This document shows positions 12,701 through 24,012 of a stretch of DNA of 64,000 nucleotides, in pieces. Position 1 is the stretch's first letter, and every line of letters starts with the position of its first letter. The stretch lies in assembly GCA_018697195.1 (NCBI GenBank), contig CM031860.1, positions 60,838,509-60,902,508 of the forward strand. The letters are read 5' to 3'. The notes beneath the pieces are model-generated. The model saw nothing but the letters and a program-made list of their open reading frames with translations, was not told where the DNA came from and searched no databases. The stretch comes from Certhia americana. Taxonomy: Eukaryota > Chordata > Aves > Passeriformes > Certhiidae. The position numbers and the translations under genes were made by a program.

Positions 12701-15700
12701 AAATCCCACAAGGAAAAGAAAACCCTGCCTGCCTGCAGCTGACAGGTAATTTTGAATGACATGACTGATCATGCACTATTCCACGAGCCATCACATTTTC
12801 TATTTTAGAAACGCCTCACATGCTTCTGCAGGCTTACTGGCAGCCACTTAAAATATATTTTTAAATTAAATCTTGAAACGTCCATTTGTTAGATATTTGT
12901 TTACCCACCATTAAACTTATTCCAATCGTTTTCTGACTTAATAACCTCAAATGTCAGCTTGCCCCTGGAAGTTGGGCTGTCACCATGATTAACAGTTCTC
13001 TGTGGACATGCTGAGATTCAACCTAGAAAGTGTGTCCAGCCTTTGAAACTCATAAATATTATCTGCTTTGTGGTAAGTAGCAGCCTCCCAGAATCTTAAA
13101 ATAGAAGAATTCACCAAGCAGAATGTTCTACACAGGGAAACAAACTGAAGTAACAGATTACATTCCCATTCCACTAAGCCCAAAATGTTTAAATAACACT
13201 GGAGGCAAAAATCTAGGTAAGAATCTTTTAAGTTATTCTTAAAACACACACACCACATAGAAAAGCCTTTTTGATTAGATAAATGAAACCATCATGCACT
13301 GAGACAACCAGCTGAGAAATCTGCTGTATTACTGAGGCTTCTTCACATCACCCAATGTGACTGAAGCTTTGGATATTTTAAACTTCGTCCTTTCTTGCAC
13401 TTCAATCAAGGGAGACCAAATTCCTAAAGACACCTTAAAGCCAGAATATCCTCAGATGTTACTATGGCATGATAAATGCATGCAACATGGCAAGGAACCA
13501 CTATGTTTTATTAGTTAGCATAGAAGTAAAAGTTTGGTGACTGAATTACTCAGAGACTGGCTTCTTCCAAAACTCTTGTGTGCATGTTCTGAAACAGTGA
13601 TGAGAGAATGTTAATGTTGTGTGCAAGAGGACAGATCCTGCTCACTGTTTCTTCTGGCACCACAACATTCACTTTTAGTGTCAAGACAAAAATTTGTTGC
13701 AAATACAGTCCCCATTATATTTTACTCTCACCTGCCTGTACTGGTGGAATTTTTAACACCAGTTTAATTCCTTTCCTATGAAAAAGTCTTCCCTCTTGGA
13801 GAAAGTTATTTATACTGAAAAACAATCACCTATGTAGCAGTCTGAATCTTGTAACTACCTAGAGGAACCCTACAATGTTTTTGCACACTGAAGCTTTGTA
13901 AAATATTTTGGGCTCTGGCTTTTTTATGTCATTATGGAAAAAAAATCCAAATAAACACGTCCGTTGCAGCTGCTGCTTGCAGACAACACCCACTTACAGC
14001 ACTGGGGAGTTCACCATGCCAAGGGAAGGTTTTGTATTTTGGAAAGCAGTCACCACCTTTGTGCATGAAAGAGTCCAAGAAAATACTGCAGGTTAAGCAA
14101 TCAAAATGTACTTCAGTTTAAATTAAAAATAACCTGCAAACACTTGTAACAGATTTTATTTAAGAAGTGTGAATTTTGATAAGTTAAGAAATTTAGCTTA
14201 AAAACCTGTGACTGAGGAGACTGGGAATTTGAATGTGGAAGAGGCCTGGAAGTTCTTCAAGCCCATGGTGTTAAAGCTATCAGGATTTTATATTTCAAGT
14301 AAGGAAAAAAAAAAGGCTGCCAAGTCCTGCACTTCTTCCTAGCAATCACTTCCAAAGAGAGGTTAGAAATAGTTTGACAATCTACAAGGATTGAAAAAAA
14401 AGGTGAAAAAGAAGAGCTATCAAAGAAAGAAAGATATGCAAGGAAAAAAAAGTAAGGAAAAATGAGCTATTCAAGTTGGACCATACAAAGACTATTACAA
14501 GTTGTACCAAAAGGTTTTTCAATCATATGAATAAGAATAGGACAGAGGGAGAAGCAGCAGGATCACCAAACAATAAAGATAGGACAGAAATGTAAGATAA
14601 TTTTCTTCTTAAAGTTAAACTAATACTGTAACTCAGTTTTCAGTGATGGTGGCTGGCCATGGACCAGTTAGCAAATTTATGGGAAGAAACTACATCACCT
14701 GAAGGTGAAAGCAGAACTCAAATAACTTTAACACACTTAAATCAGAGTAAGCAGGATATATCCACCCTAGAACTGTAGCACAAGCACACAGGATCACAGG
14801 TGAACCTGTGAAAATTTCTTGCAAACCCCTGTCAGATCAATTCATATTTTGACAGGACAGTAACAAGCTATATTTAAGAGGAAAAGAAAAAAAAAAAAAA
14901 ACCCTACCAGTTTGATTTCAATAGGATGCAAAGCTGTAGAAGTTTTAAAGGTGCAGACACAGTTGCATTTTCCACCTCTTTCCAGCATGCAATTACTAAA
15001 AATGTATCATTCCTGATTGAGAGAAACTTTCCCTGAAGGAAAAGAACTGAGTTTCAAGAGAAAATGGGAATGTACCCCGTTTGTAGTTTGGCAGTGTATC
15101 ACGTATTATGCCACATGGCAAATTTACATGAGAGCTACAGATAGGCTTTTATAGTGAGTGAAAGAAAATAAAGTTTTAAAATGAGCAAGAAATTGGCTAC
15201 AGCAAAAAGACATCAAAATTCCAGAAAGGTGCTAACAGACTTCTTAACAGATTTACCTTAGAGCTCAGTTCAGCATATATTCCCATTAATGCCCTTCCTG
15301 TGGGAACCTGAAGTCTCCCAAAGCCATTTGTAGAAGACATAAAACTGGGAAGCACATCAATGTGGGAAAGAGGATTATACTGCCATGCAGGAAGAGCTGC
15401 ACAAATCTTGTAATGCAGAGTGTCACACATGAAATTGAATTCAGTAATGAACAGGACACTTGGGGAGTTCATCAGTTAGAAACAGCGACGGGAGGAAACG
15501 CTTGGGGCTATCAGTTGCTCCACAAGAAAACACGAGCCATCAATATTAACTGGCTGCAAAACACACAAAGCGCAGGATATATCAGACCTGGCAAAACAAA
15601 CTGATTGATTGACCTCACTAACTGGGAGGAGTGTGGTTGACATCAGGACTCAGTGAAACTAAAGGGCAATGTCAATTTATGCCCAATAGGAACAAATTAG

Positions 15701-18700
15701 CCCTGAATACACCCAGGCCACAAGTCAGACACACATTTCCAAGAAGAAAACAGCCAACAGGAGTATTTGAACGACTTACAGCGGAAGAGAGACAGCTAAA
15801 TATTTTCTAAACATGTATTCTATAGTCTAGCAGAAAGCTGAACTAGCTCATCAAAAAGGTCCCTTTCAATCATACACTCCATTTAATGTTACAGAAATAA
15901 AGCTCAAGCTCATAGAAGGTACCTTTTAGGAGATCAGCTAACACAGATGGGAAAGAAGCACAACGTCTGGAGAAGCACAAACCCTCTCAGCTTTGCTTAT
16001 TATTAGCCACGTTCACAATCTATGACATATCACATGTCAGAGTGACAAGTAAGACAATGAGGGTAACTCAATTAATCCATTAATCATCTTAATGGGCTAA
16101 GGGAATCCAATAGGATCACAGTAACCCTGCTATTTAACAACTTCATATCACAGAATAGATCTGCTCCCTAACCCACACCTAACCCAGACCAGAGGATTTG
16201 CTCTGACTACAGGGTCTGAATCACCATCTCTGTAACACTGAAAATGCTGAGATTCTGGTGATTTCAAAAGTCATTTGAATAGGGAGCTTTTGCATTGGAA
16301 GGATTCTCATGACTTTGAATTACACAGCATTACCTCCAAAGAGAGCAATCAAGAAAGCAATTAGAAAAATCAGTAAATTAGAAAAATAGAATTATTTTGA
16401 GCTATATGTTAAAGTGGTCATAGTTATGGCATTAAAGAAAAGACTTTAAGAGTAAATATCCTGGAGCCAGAAACATACAAACTCTTGGAAAAAGAGGATC
16501 AAGTCAGCAAGGCACTTTGTCTCTCTTGTCTAATCCAAACCCAAAGCGTACTGGGTAGGTGCATCAATATTGCAATAGCTACTTTATAATCATCACGTAT
16601 CCAGCTGCTCCTTAATTTCCAAGTATCATTAAGCATTTTTAAAGATTATTTTATGAAAGATAAATTCTTAAAATACAAGTAAAATATGACTGAAGAGGCT
16701 TGAGAAAGCACCGCTGATGTTAGAGTTTGCTGTAGCAATGCAATTTGCGAAGATGGACTCCCCTTCTGGTACCCCTGAAGCACTTGAGCATGACATGATA
16801 ATGACCTCACTTGAGCATTATTCTGTTTTCCAGGCATTTAAATCAGATTTTGTTCAATTTCTTTCAGACAGGTATGCAGAGATCTTAGACCAGGTCACAG
16901 GGACGAGGTTTGTTCTCTGTAAGTTTTGAAGCCTGCTCACAACTAAAAGTGTTCGAATATCACAAGGCATGACAATGAGTCAGAGATGGGTAAAAGCAGA
17001 ACAAACACCTCATGTGCTCCAGCTCTCATTATTTTAACCAATTCTAGCTGGGACAGCAAGTGTCAGGCACACCAGCTCATACCAAGAGCACACCATTTTG
17101 AACACACAGTAATAGTCACAACTTGGTTTTACAGCTTAGCAACAAAGACAGCGACTCCAAAGTGCTCCTCAACTGGGCACTGGGGCACTGTGACAGACTT
17201 CACACCGTCAGGAAGAACAAAATCCATTAGGTAAGAGACACCATTCCCTGCTGAACAGCACACATCCAGGTAGTTCTCTCAGGAGCAGTCAGTCCTCACT
17301 GAGCCTCAGTAAGTCACTCTCCACCTAAGGAATACAGACATTTGAACTGGAAAAAACCTGTGTAGTTTTGCCAAAGGCAAACTGGTTTCTAACTCATTTA
17401 ATGAACTGGTAAGGTTGTATGAACATGAGAATTGCCTGTCTGGTTCAGTGGTTTCCTATTCAAGATGCCCATAAACTCCTCCACAGTGCCTGCAGAGGAT
17501 AAATGAGCAGAGGAATCTCAATACTTCTGTAAAGATTCCATGCATGCCCTGGAAGATTTTTAGGGATCCACAATAAGGTTCAAAAACTCTAGTCATAGAG
17601 CCCTTTTTTATCAATAACTATGCTGCAAACTCTGCTTCTATATATATAAAAAAGAAGTAAAAATGCAATTAATTATAAATGGACTGGTAATTTATTTATT
17701 AGAAGCTTGGAAAAAAGCTTCACTTATTCCAGATAATGTCAATCAGTTTCTACATGAATGTCTGCACTTCTATTAACTCTGAGACATCTCACTTTCTGTT
17801 TATTCTTTGACAATGTGTTAATGGAACTGAATTTCCACTTATACTCTCTTTCCTAAGAATTCACAACTCATTCAGAATCCACCCATATGGGCTGAAGATA
17901 TCTGGAGACTTTCTGCCTTTCTTTTCTGAGAGAGAGATTGTGAGAAATCACATCAAAACAGGCAAAGACTACATCCATCACAGCATGCAAAAATTAACCA
18001 CTTCAAAATTATGTGCAGTTTCTCCAGGGAGGAGAGGTGACCTATACACTAATCTGGACAGTCAGTTATGCTGTCAGTTAAATCAGAGATTGAGAATAAA
18101 TGAGCTTCTGCAATGAGTTATCTCAGATACACAGGCAATACAAGGACTGTTACATTCCAGCTGATCATATTCTGCACCCTTGACTGGATATGAAGCCTCT
18201 CAAGAAGAAAACTGAAACTTAAAATCATGTGTCCTGTGGTAAATGATCCTGAAGGGCTATTGGAAAAGACACAAGTACTGAAATATGTATTTTGAAAAAA
18301 TGGAGTGTTTCTGTTTTGTTTCTTTTTATCAACAACAGCTGATCACCTGGCAAAATTCAGAATGCAAATATGAAAATCACTCACCCTACAAGCAAGGAAA
18401 AGGAAGAACAAACAAACCTTCACCACCAAAATGCTGTAGGCACATCCCTTGCCCTGTGACTACACCACCTGAACTAGAAAGTGACATGCAGAATAGACTG
18501 CAGAATTTTATATCCATAATAATGACCTTTGCAGCTCTGTCAGACACAATCAAAATGTCTGTCCTCGTACTTCAATGCCAGGAAGAAACTTCCCTTTACT
18601 CCTCTTTGCCACTATGTTATAGTAGAGACTTTTAAAATAAAAATATACTTTTGTTTAGATTTTAACTTTATTCAAAGAGGATTTTTATCTGTAGATCATT

Positions 18701-21700
18701 TTCAAAAGCCATGACTACAATACTGTTGGACGTGACAGGCTTCTAGAGACTAACCAGAGCCTGGAAAAGTAAGAACATTACATATAACTCCCTTAACCAA
18801 CAAGAGAAGCAGCTCCAGAAACTACCAGTCACCCTCCTTGCCAGCCAAAGAAGTGCACAACAGCAGCTGGCAAGCAAGAAGAACAGCATGAAAGGAAAGG
18901 TGATGAGATCATGAGCTAATAGGAGAAAGAACATGCTGCTGTCTGTGGCTCTATGGAAGCGCTGCACAGGAGCTGTGAACAGCTACACTGGTAAACAAAT
19001 TACCACTGGACCAGGATGCTTTGCATGTGGATTTCCAGAAAATAAAGAAACAAAGCCACAAAACACTATTGTCCTTGTCTATTGACTTTGACTTTCTTCA
19101 AGGAATTCATCTTGCTGACTCTAAATGATAAATTTGCACCTCAATTTTACAGGAAATAGTAATTGTTTCCTCTTTTTTTCCTTTAATTCTCTGCAGACAG
19201 TGATGGCTATCACATTCCCAGAATGTGCCACACCAGAAACTTCATTTATATGCACTGGAAAATAAAAATCCTCTTCAAAGTCTCAGTCCTCTCCTATATC
19301 ATCACGAAGTGCTCAGACCAACTCAAGTGACAGCCACAGTGCCAGCTGCAGCAGAACTGCTCCTCTCCCTCTGCTCCTTTGCAGCAGCCCCCACAGAACA
19401 GGGATTCAGGGCTCAGGGTACTGAAAAGGATCTGGAGATCCATTCTGCTTCCCAGCCAGCAGCAACGGAGCAGGGGAAGCTCTGATCTTGCCCATGGTCA
19501 CCAAACCCACTCATGAGGCATCCCCTCACTCCTTTGCATGAGCACTGAGCTGGTTAATTAGCTGGAAACTTTCCACAGGATTCCTAATGGTAAAGGAGGA
19601 TGGGCAAGGGAGGCAATCAAGGGTTAGAACTGGGAAGTGATGGTAAAAAACAGCTCTGCAGGGATGAATTCTAAGAGTGTGGGAAAACCTGTGAAAGGAC
19701 ATGAAGAATTACAGGAGTTATCCAGACAGGAGTTGTGGTGGGGAACGGAGCAAATGAAAACTCAAAGTGATGAAAACTCGAAAAGCAAGAATGAAAAATA
19801 GGAATTCGACATCTCTTGTGGTTTTTATTGTAGAGAAACAGACAAATAGTGTTCAGCAAGTAAATTATCCAGTAAATTCCACTATTTTTTTTTCCACAGC
19901 TATTGTGACCAACTGAATAGCTGTGCAAATATTCCCAGAATGATGACAACATTCATCACACTGGAGATACCAAAACACAGCCTATCTGACCTGCTATTAG
20001 GATGTTAGCAGAAAATACATTACAAGTAAAATTCTGCAAGCAAGAGACAACAGAGAACTATCATATTTCACCCTTTTGAGCTGCACAGGGAGGAAGGATG
20101 GTTTTTCACAACATATTCACGCCTGTATTTCTCAGCTAGCTTGTGGACATGTAAACTGCTTTTCAGCACTCTTTCTCTGCTTGAAGAATGCCCTCCTGTA
20201 TGATTGGAACCTCAAACTTGGATTCAATAAACTCCAAATACATCTTTCCCAAAACACAAATGCCATTCCAAGTCTGAAGGTAATCTGTTCTCTTGTCTAT
20301 TTTGGGGCAAGATCTGATGTGGTGACAGTGCAGGTGTAATAAATAGATTATGAAGATTTAATGACTTCCTGTTAAATAGCAAACATGAAGTGAGACCAGA
20401 CAAACCAGGTAGGAGCTGTCAACGGAACAATTAATTGCCTGGTGGGGTATCACCTGATGTGGCTGTTAGGAAGAAATTCATGCCTTAAAAAACACCCTCT
20501 TATCAACAGAGAAGTTGACACAGAAAAGTAATTTCTACATTTTGGTCTAGGTTACTTATGTTGTCAGGAATGATGACTAATTGCTTCAGAATCCTATTGG
20601 AAAAAGTCTGTCTATTTTCCTAAATGATCTCTTGTTCTCGTGCAGCCCTGGGAAAACAGACTGTAAAACTGCTGGGCACAAAAGGTTTGGGAGAAAGTTA
20701 ACTTCGAGCCACTGTTGTAGGAACAGCCTGCTAGCCTGGGAAGTTGGCAGACTGAGATCCTTCCTGCCTTTGTGAAGAGCCAACAGAGATTTTACAAGTG
20801 CTCTAAGCCCCTTAGACAAGCAGAAACTTAAACTGGTTGGGTCTGAGCATGTAATGCAAGCAAAAGGAAGAGCAGCACCAGGAGCCTGTGCCAGCTGGGA
20901 GCATCTGTATTAATGCACCTACTTCACATTACAAGGCTCTTACAAACCCAAGGCCAAGAACTTACATACTCTGTACTTCAGTGTGTGCTGCACTGTTTGT
21001 TTTCTGGTTCTAAAATGCCTGCTTTTCAAAAAGCAATCCAAAGAATAACAGGCTTTTTTTTCTTCCTGTCCGTATAGGAACTCTGGCACTTCCAGCCTTT
21101 CTTGTTTTATTTCTCTATTCCTCATCTCCCAGATGAAGTTGATCTTTGTCACCATTTCTCTGTTACATATTTTTACAACTAGTTAACTACCCTCATAAAC
21201 TCCTCCTTTGAAACACATTTTGGGTGTGATAAATACATAAAAAAACCCAATAAAATTTATATACCTGTACCAGCCAGATCCCATCTTTCGTGTCTTCTAC
21301 AAGCTCATAGAAGTGCATTTCACCACTGAAATTTGTACTGGAGACTGATTCAGAGGCCTCTTCCTCCTTGAGAGCTGAATAAAGCTCTCCTTCCATGAGG
21401 TCTCCTGAAAAAGAGACAATTTGAGTAATTCGATTAAAATGGCACTGGAAAAAGATTACTGCATGAATTCTAGTAACAGCTTAATTAAGTACATTTGCAT
21501 GGTTGCTCAGAGAACCTTTTCACAAAGGTAGCTAAACTTTAAGTTATTACTATAATTCTATCTCTTGTGGCATGACTATGAACAATTTGACTTCTGTCAG
21601 ACCACAGAAGACATGAACGCTCTGTTTCTGATTACACAGATGCACCACACATGCATGAGCACAGAAAGGAATAGAAGAACATCTTCTAAGGCTCATTCTC

Positions 21701-23784
21701 TGCAAATAACAACATTCAGTTGCTGAGAGCAATTTTAGTCAATATATCTTTGCTTTTGTTTCACTGGATTGTAATTTTGCAGCAAGCAATTTCTTAAAAC
21801 TGATAATTCAAACAGACTTCTAAAATTTCAATTGGCAATTCTGGATCAAAATCCAGTGTTTGTGGTCCTGTTGCTAGTAAAAATCTTGGGCAGAATAATT
21901 TAGTTGTTGGCTTTTGTTTGCACGGTTGGGAAAAGTTCCATGAACTCCAAATGCAGCGACGATAAGAGCTCATGGTAAAATCACCTGATTATGTTTCCTT
22001 CGTAATCTCATTTCCTTCTCGTGTTTTGTTTCACAATCATTACAAACACTGTTAATGACAACCCGCATTCTAGTAACTAATCTACTAAGCTTTAAGAAAT
22101 TAAGTCTTGTCCAAAACCAGGCTCCTTAAAAATATAAAAATAAGTGCAACATCTGAAACCCTTGAAGGGTTTGCAAAAATATTCATAAAATTTAAGAGGA
22201 AAGAAAAACCCAAAACGCAACCACAGAAAAATGCTGCAAAGCCTGTTGGTATGAGAAGTGTTTCCATGACATTTGAAGAAGTTGCTTAATACAGTTTGTT
22301 TGGAGTTAAACACTTCCCTGCAGCATATGCAACCCAAACATCATGACATCATGAAAGTACCTGACAGCCAAGGAGTGAAAGCGATTGGAAACAAAAGTGA
22401 AAGTGCCTAATGCTTTTTACTGCTGGCAGCAAAGCCAATAAACAACATAAAAACATAAATAAACAATGAACAGTAACAGCAAATTAGATTTAAATGCCTA
22501 GAATTAATATAAATTATTTAAACCAGCATTTTTAACGTTTTATGGCAGGCACTACATCCGTCTCCCTCCTGTCCAGACGTCAGAGACCCTCACTGCCTAC
22601 CCCGATTGCTGAGATTTCTTTCTCTCCAGGATCACCACCCCTTCCATCATTGATTTAAAAGCAGCTACTCACATTTTCCTGCTTGGCTGGCACTTCAGCT
22701 ATTACATCAGCCCCATCTCCCAGTCCTTGGGGCCAGCTCCCTCCGACTGCTCCAGCCAGCATCCTTACTTTCAGGACACTTCTGCTATTCTTACATCTCC
22801 ACTGCTCTTCATCCCTCGCTGTTCATCAGCCCCAAGAAGTCCATCTCCTTCACCTGGTTCTCCTTACTTCCGAAATGCCTCCCTGCCTTTTTCCAAGCTG
22901 TTTTTTTGTATGCAGGAACTAGTTCTGCTCCCCTTCTATAAAACCATCTCAACGCTGGGTACCCATCCCCTCTGCTCCTCAGCTATGAAATCATCGCTTT
23001 CCTCGGGGCCCATCTTGATAACCGTGCCTGTAACAAACCCAGCAAACGGGGGGGACTACACGGGAACAAGCTGGTCCCAGCTGTAAACAGTAGTCTTCTG
23101 CAGCTATTTGGAGTCTCTCCTCGTCGTTTTTCACGGCAGACGACATTAGGTCTCATCTGTGCCACCCGCACTGACCCGACCGCCCGCAGCGGAACTCCCG
23201 GGGAAGGGGAGGGAACGGCCGGGAAGGGAAGGGAAGGGAAGGGAAGGGAAGGGAAGGGAAGGGAAGGGAAGGGAAGGGAAGGGAAGGGCCGCTGCTGCTG
23301 CCCCGTCCAGCGCAGGCCTTTCACTCGGCGCAGCCCTTGCGGGCTCACAACGCCGCCGGGCTTTGACCGTCACGCCCCGAGGTGCCCGGGCTCCCTCCAC
23401 AGACCCCCTTGCTGGGGGGAACCAGCTCGCTCCCCAAGCCTGCCCTGCGAAGGGAAGCAGCGCCCGCGTCTCCATCCAAGGGCGGCCGGAGCCCACGCTG
23501 GGGTGGCCGGACACCGACCTCCGTCCGTCCCCCCGGGTCACGGGGAAGCTCCGCGTACCTGACTTCTCCACCAGCTCCCGCACATCCTTCTTCTCGGGCA
23601 GCCCCGAGTGCCCCAGCCCGCGGCACTCCAGGATGGTCCGCAGCTTCCTGAAGCTCAGCGCCACCGGGTCCACCAGCTGCGTGGCGAGGAAGCCGCTCTC
23701 GTACCACGCCACGGCCTCGAACACCCGGGCCAGCACGAAAAGCGCCAGGAAGTAGAGCAGCAAACAGCACAGCTTCACCCACAT
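8228..23784 (-). CDS. RNF103: RNF103 (KF-1), ER RING-H2 E3 ubiquitin ligase, complete coding gene
   Basis: Membrane RING-H2 E3 ligase of the endoplasmic reticulum, implicated in ER-associated degradation. Four coding exons on the minus strand: 23784-23559, 21404-21265, 11970-11855 and 9797-8228, total 2052 nt, 683 codons plus stop (human 685). All junctions are GT/AG and keep frame. Residues 1-25 form a signal-anchor (MWVKLCCLLLYFLALFVLAR). A lumenal region of about 300 residues has N-linked sites (e.g. the NHT motif). Hydrophobic segments lie at about 325-344, 352-380 and 411-432. The C-terminus holds the RING-H2: C619, C622, C637, H639, H642, C645, C657, C660. The mid region carries an acidic Ser/Asp tract at about 534-545. 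Start chosen because it gives the conserved hydrophobic N-terminus. Identity is secure from near-complete agreement with the human protein as I know it. Confidence 0.97.
9798..11854 (-). other. RNF103: RNF103 intron 3
   Basis: Donor GTATAT at 11854, acceptor TTTGTAG ending at 9798. Unique AT-rich sequence; no clear repeat family or second gene seen in it. Confidence 0.9.
11855..11970 (-). CDS. RNF103: RNF103 coding exon 3
   Basis: 116 nt, phase 0 at its start and phase 2 at its end. Codes V-I-A-N-D-R-S-P-L-V-G-K-V-H-W-E-K-M through G-T-F-N-C-S-S-D-P, part of the lumenal domain, with an N-glycosylation site (NCS). Acceptor AATAG ending at 11971. Confidence 0.95.
11971..21264 (-). other. RNF103: RNF103 intron 2
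   Basis: 9.3 kb. Donor GTATAT at 21264, acceptor ending at 11971. Mostly unique AT-rich sequence with short homopolymer runs, for example an A-rich run at 14881-14901. I saw no exon of another gene, no clear CR1 and no RNA gene. All open frames are under 120 codons and without family features. Confidence 0.88.
21265..21404 (-). CDS. RNF103: RNF103 coding exon 2
   Basis: 140 nt from acceptor TTTTTCAG to donor CAG|GTATAT. Codes D-L-M-E-G-E-L-Y-S-A-L-K-E-E-E through D-G-I-W-L-V-Q. It starts in phase 1 (Gly split as G|GA) and ends in phase 0. The sequence is practically that of mammals. Confidence 0.96.
21405..23558 (-). other. RNF103: RNF103 intron 1
   Basis: 2.15 kb, donor GTACGC at 23558. 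The promoter-proximal part is CpG-rich and carries the GGGAA array. The remainder is unique, with pyrimidine-rich sequence at 22560-22960. Confidence 0.9.
23221..23288 (+). repeat. (GGGAA)n pentanucleotide microsatellite
   Basis: Thirteen uninterrupted GGGAA units followed by ggg, preceded by related ggggaaggggagggaac sequence. It lies 271 bp inside RNF103 intron 1, within the CpG island. On the transcribed sense of RNF103 it reads TTCCC. Purine/pyrimidine asymmetry and regularly spaced G3 runs on the plus strand give G-quadruplex and R-loop potential. Length variation between individuals is likely. Confidence 0.98.
23559..23784 (-). CDS. RNF103: RNF103 coding exon 1
   Basis: 226 nt: ATG at 23784-23782, donor TCAG|GTACGC. 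Codes the signal-anchor and the conserved block A-T-Q-L-V-D-P-V-A-L-S-F through R-E-L-V-E-K-S. It ends in phase 1, matching exon 2. Very high GC compared with the other exons because it lies in the island. Confidence 0.96.
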
Positions 23785-23944
23785 CTTCCCGGAGCGCCGA
23801 GCCGGAGGCCGGGCTGGGGAGCGAGGGAGGGGAGCGGGGGCTGTCAGGGGAGCGGGGCCGCGGCCCCCCCGCCTCCCGCCCGCCGCTGTCGCTGTCCCCG
23901 CCCCGGCGGAGCCGCGGAGACATAACAGTGACGTGAGCAGCCGG

Positions 23945-24012
23945 CACCGCCCCCCTGCCCCTTTTCCCCCTTTTCCCCCTTTTCCCCTTCTTCCCCTTCT
24001 CCTTCCCCCTCG
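23945..24012 (+). repeat. C/T mirror-like pyrimidine tract in RNF103 promoter
   Basis: Nearly pure pyrimidine on the plus strand, with repeating blocks of C4-5 and T4 (cccccttttcccccttttcc) followed by ccttcttccccttctccttc. The blocks are mirror-symmetric, the form that can adopt triplex H-DNA. It lies about 160 bp upstream of the RNF103 start codon. Confidence 0.9.

Noticed and set aside
23146..23947. Overlapping frames of about 200 codons on both strands around RNF103 exon 1
   Set aside because: Only the minus frame giving the hydrophobic N-terminus is real, and only to the donor at 23559; the extension reads through intron and the GGGAA repeat.
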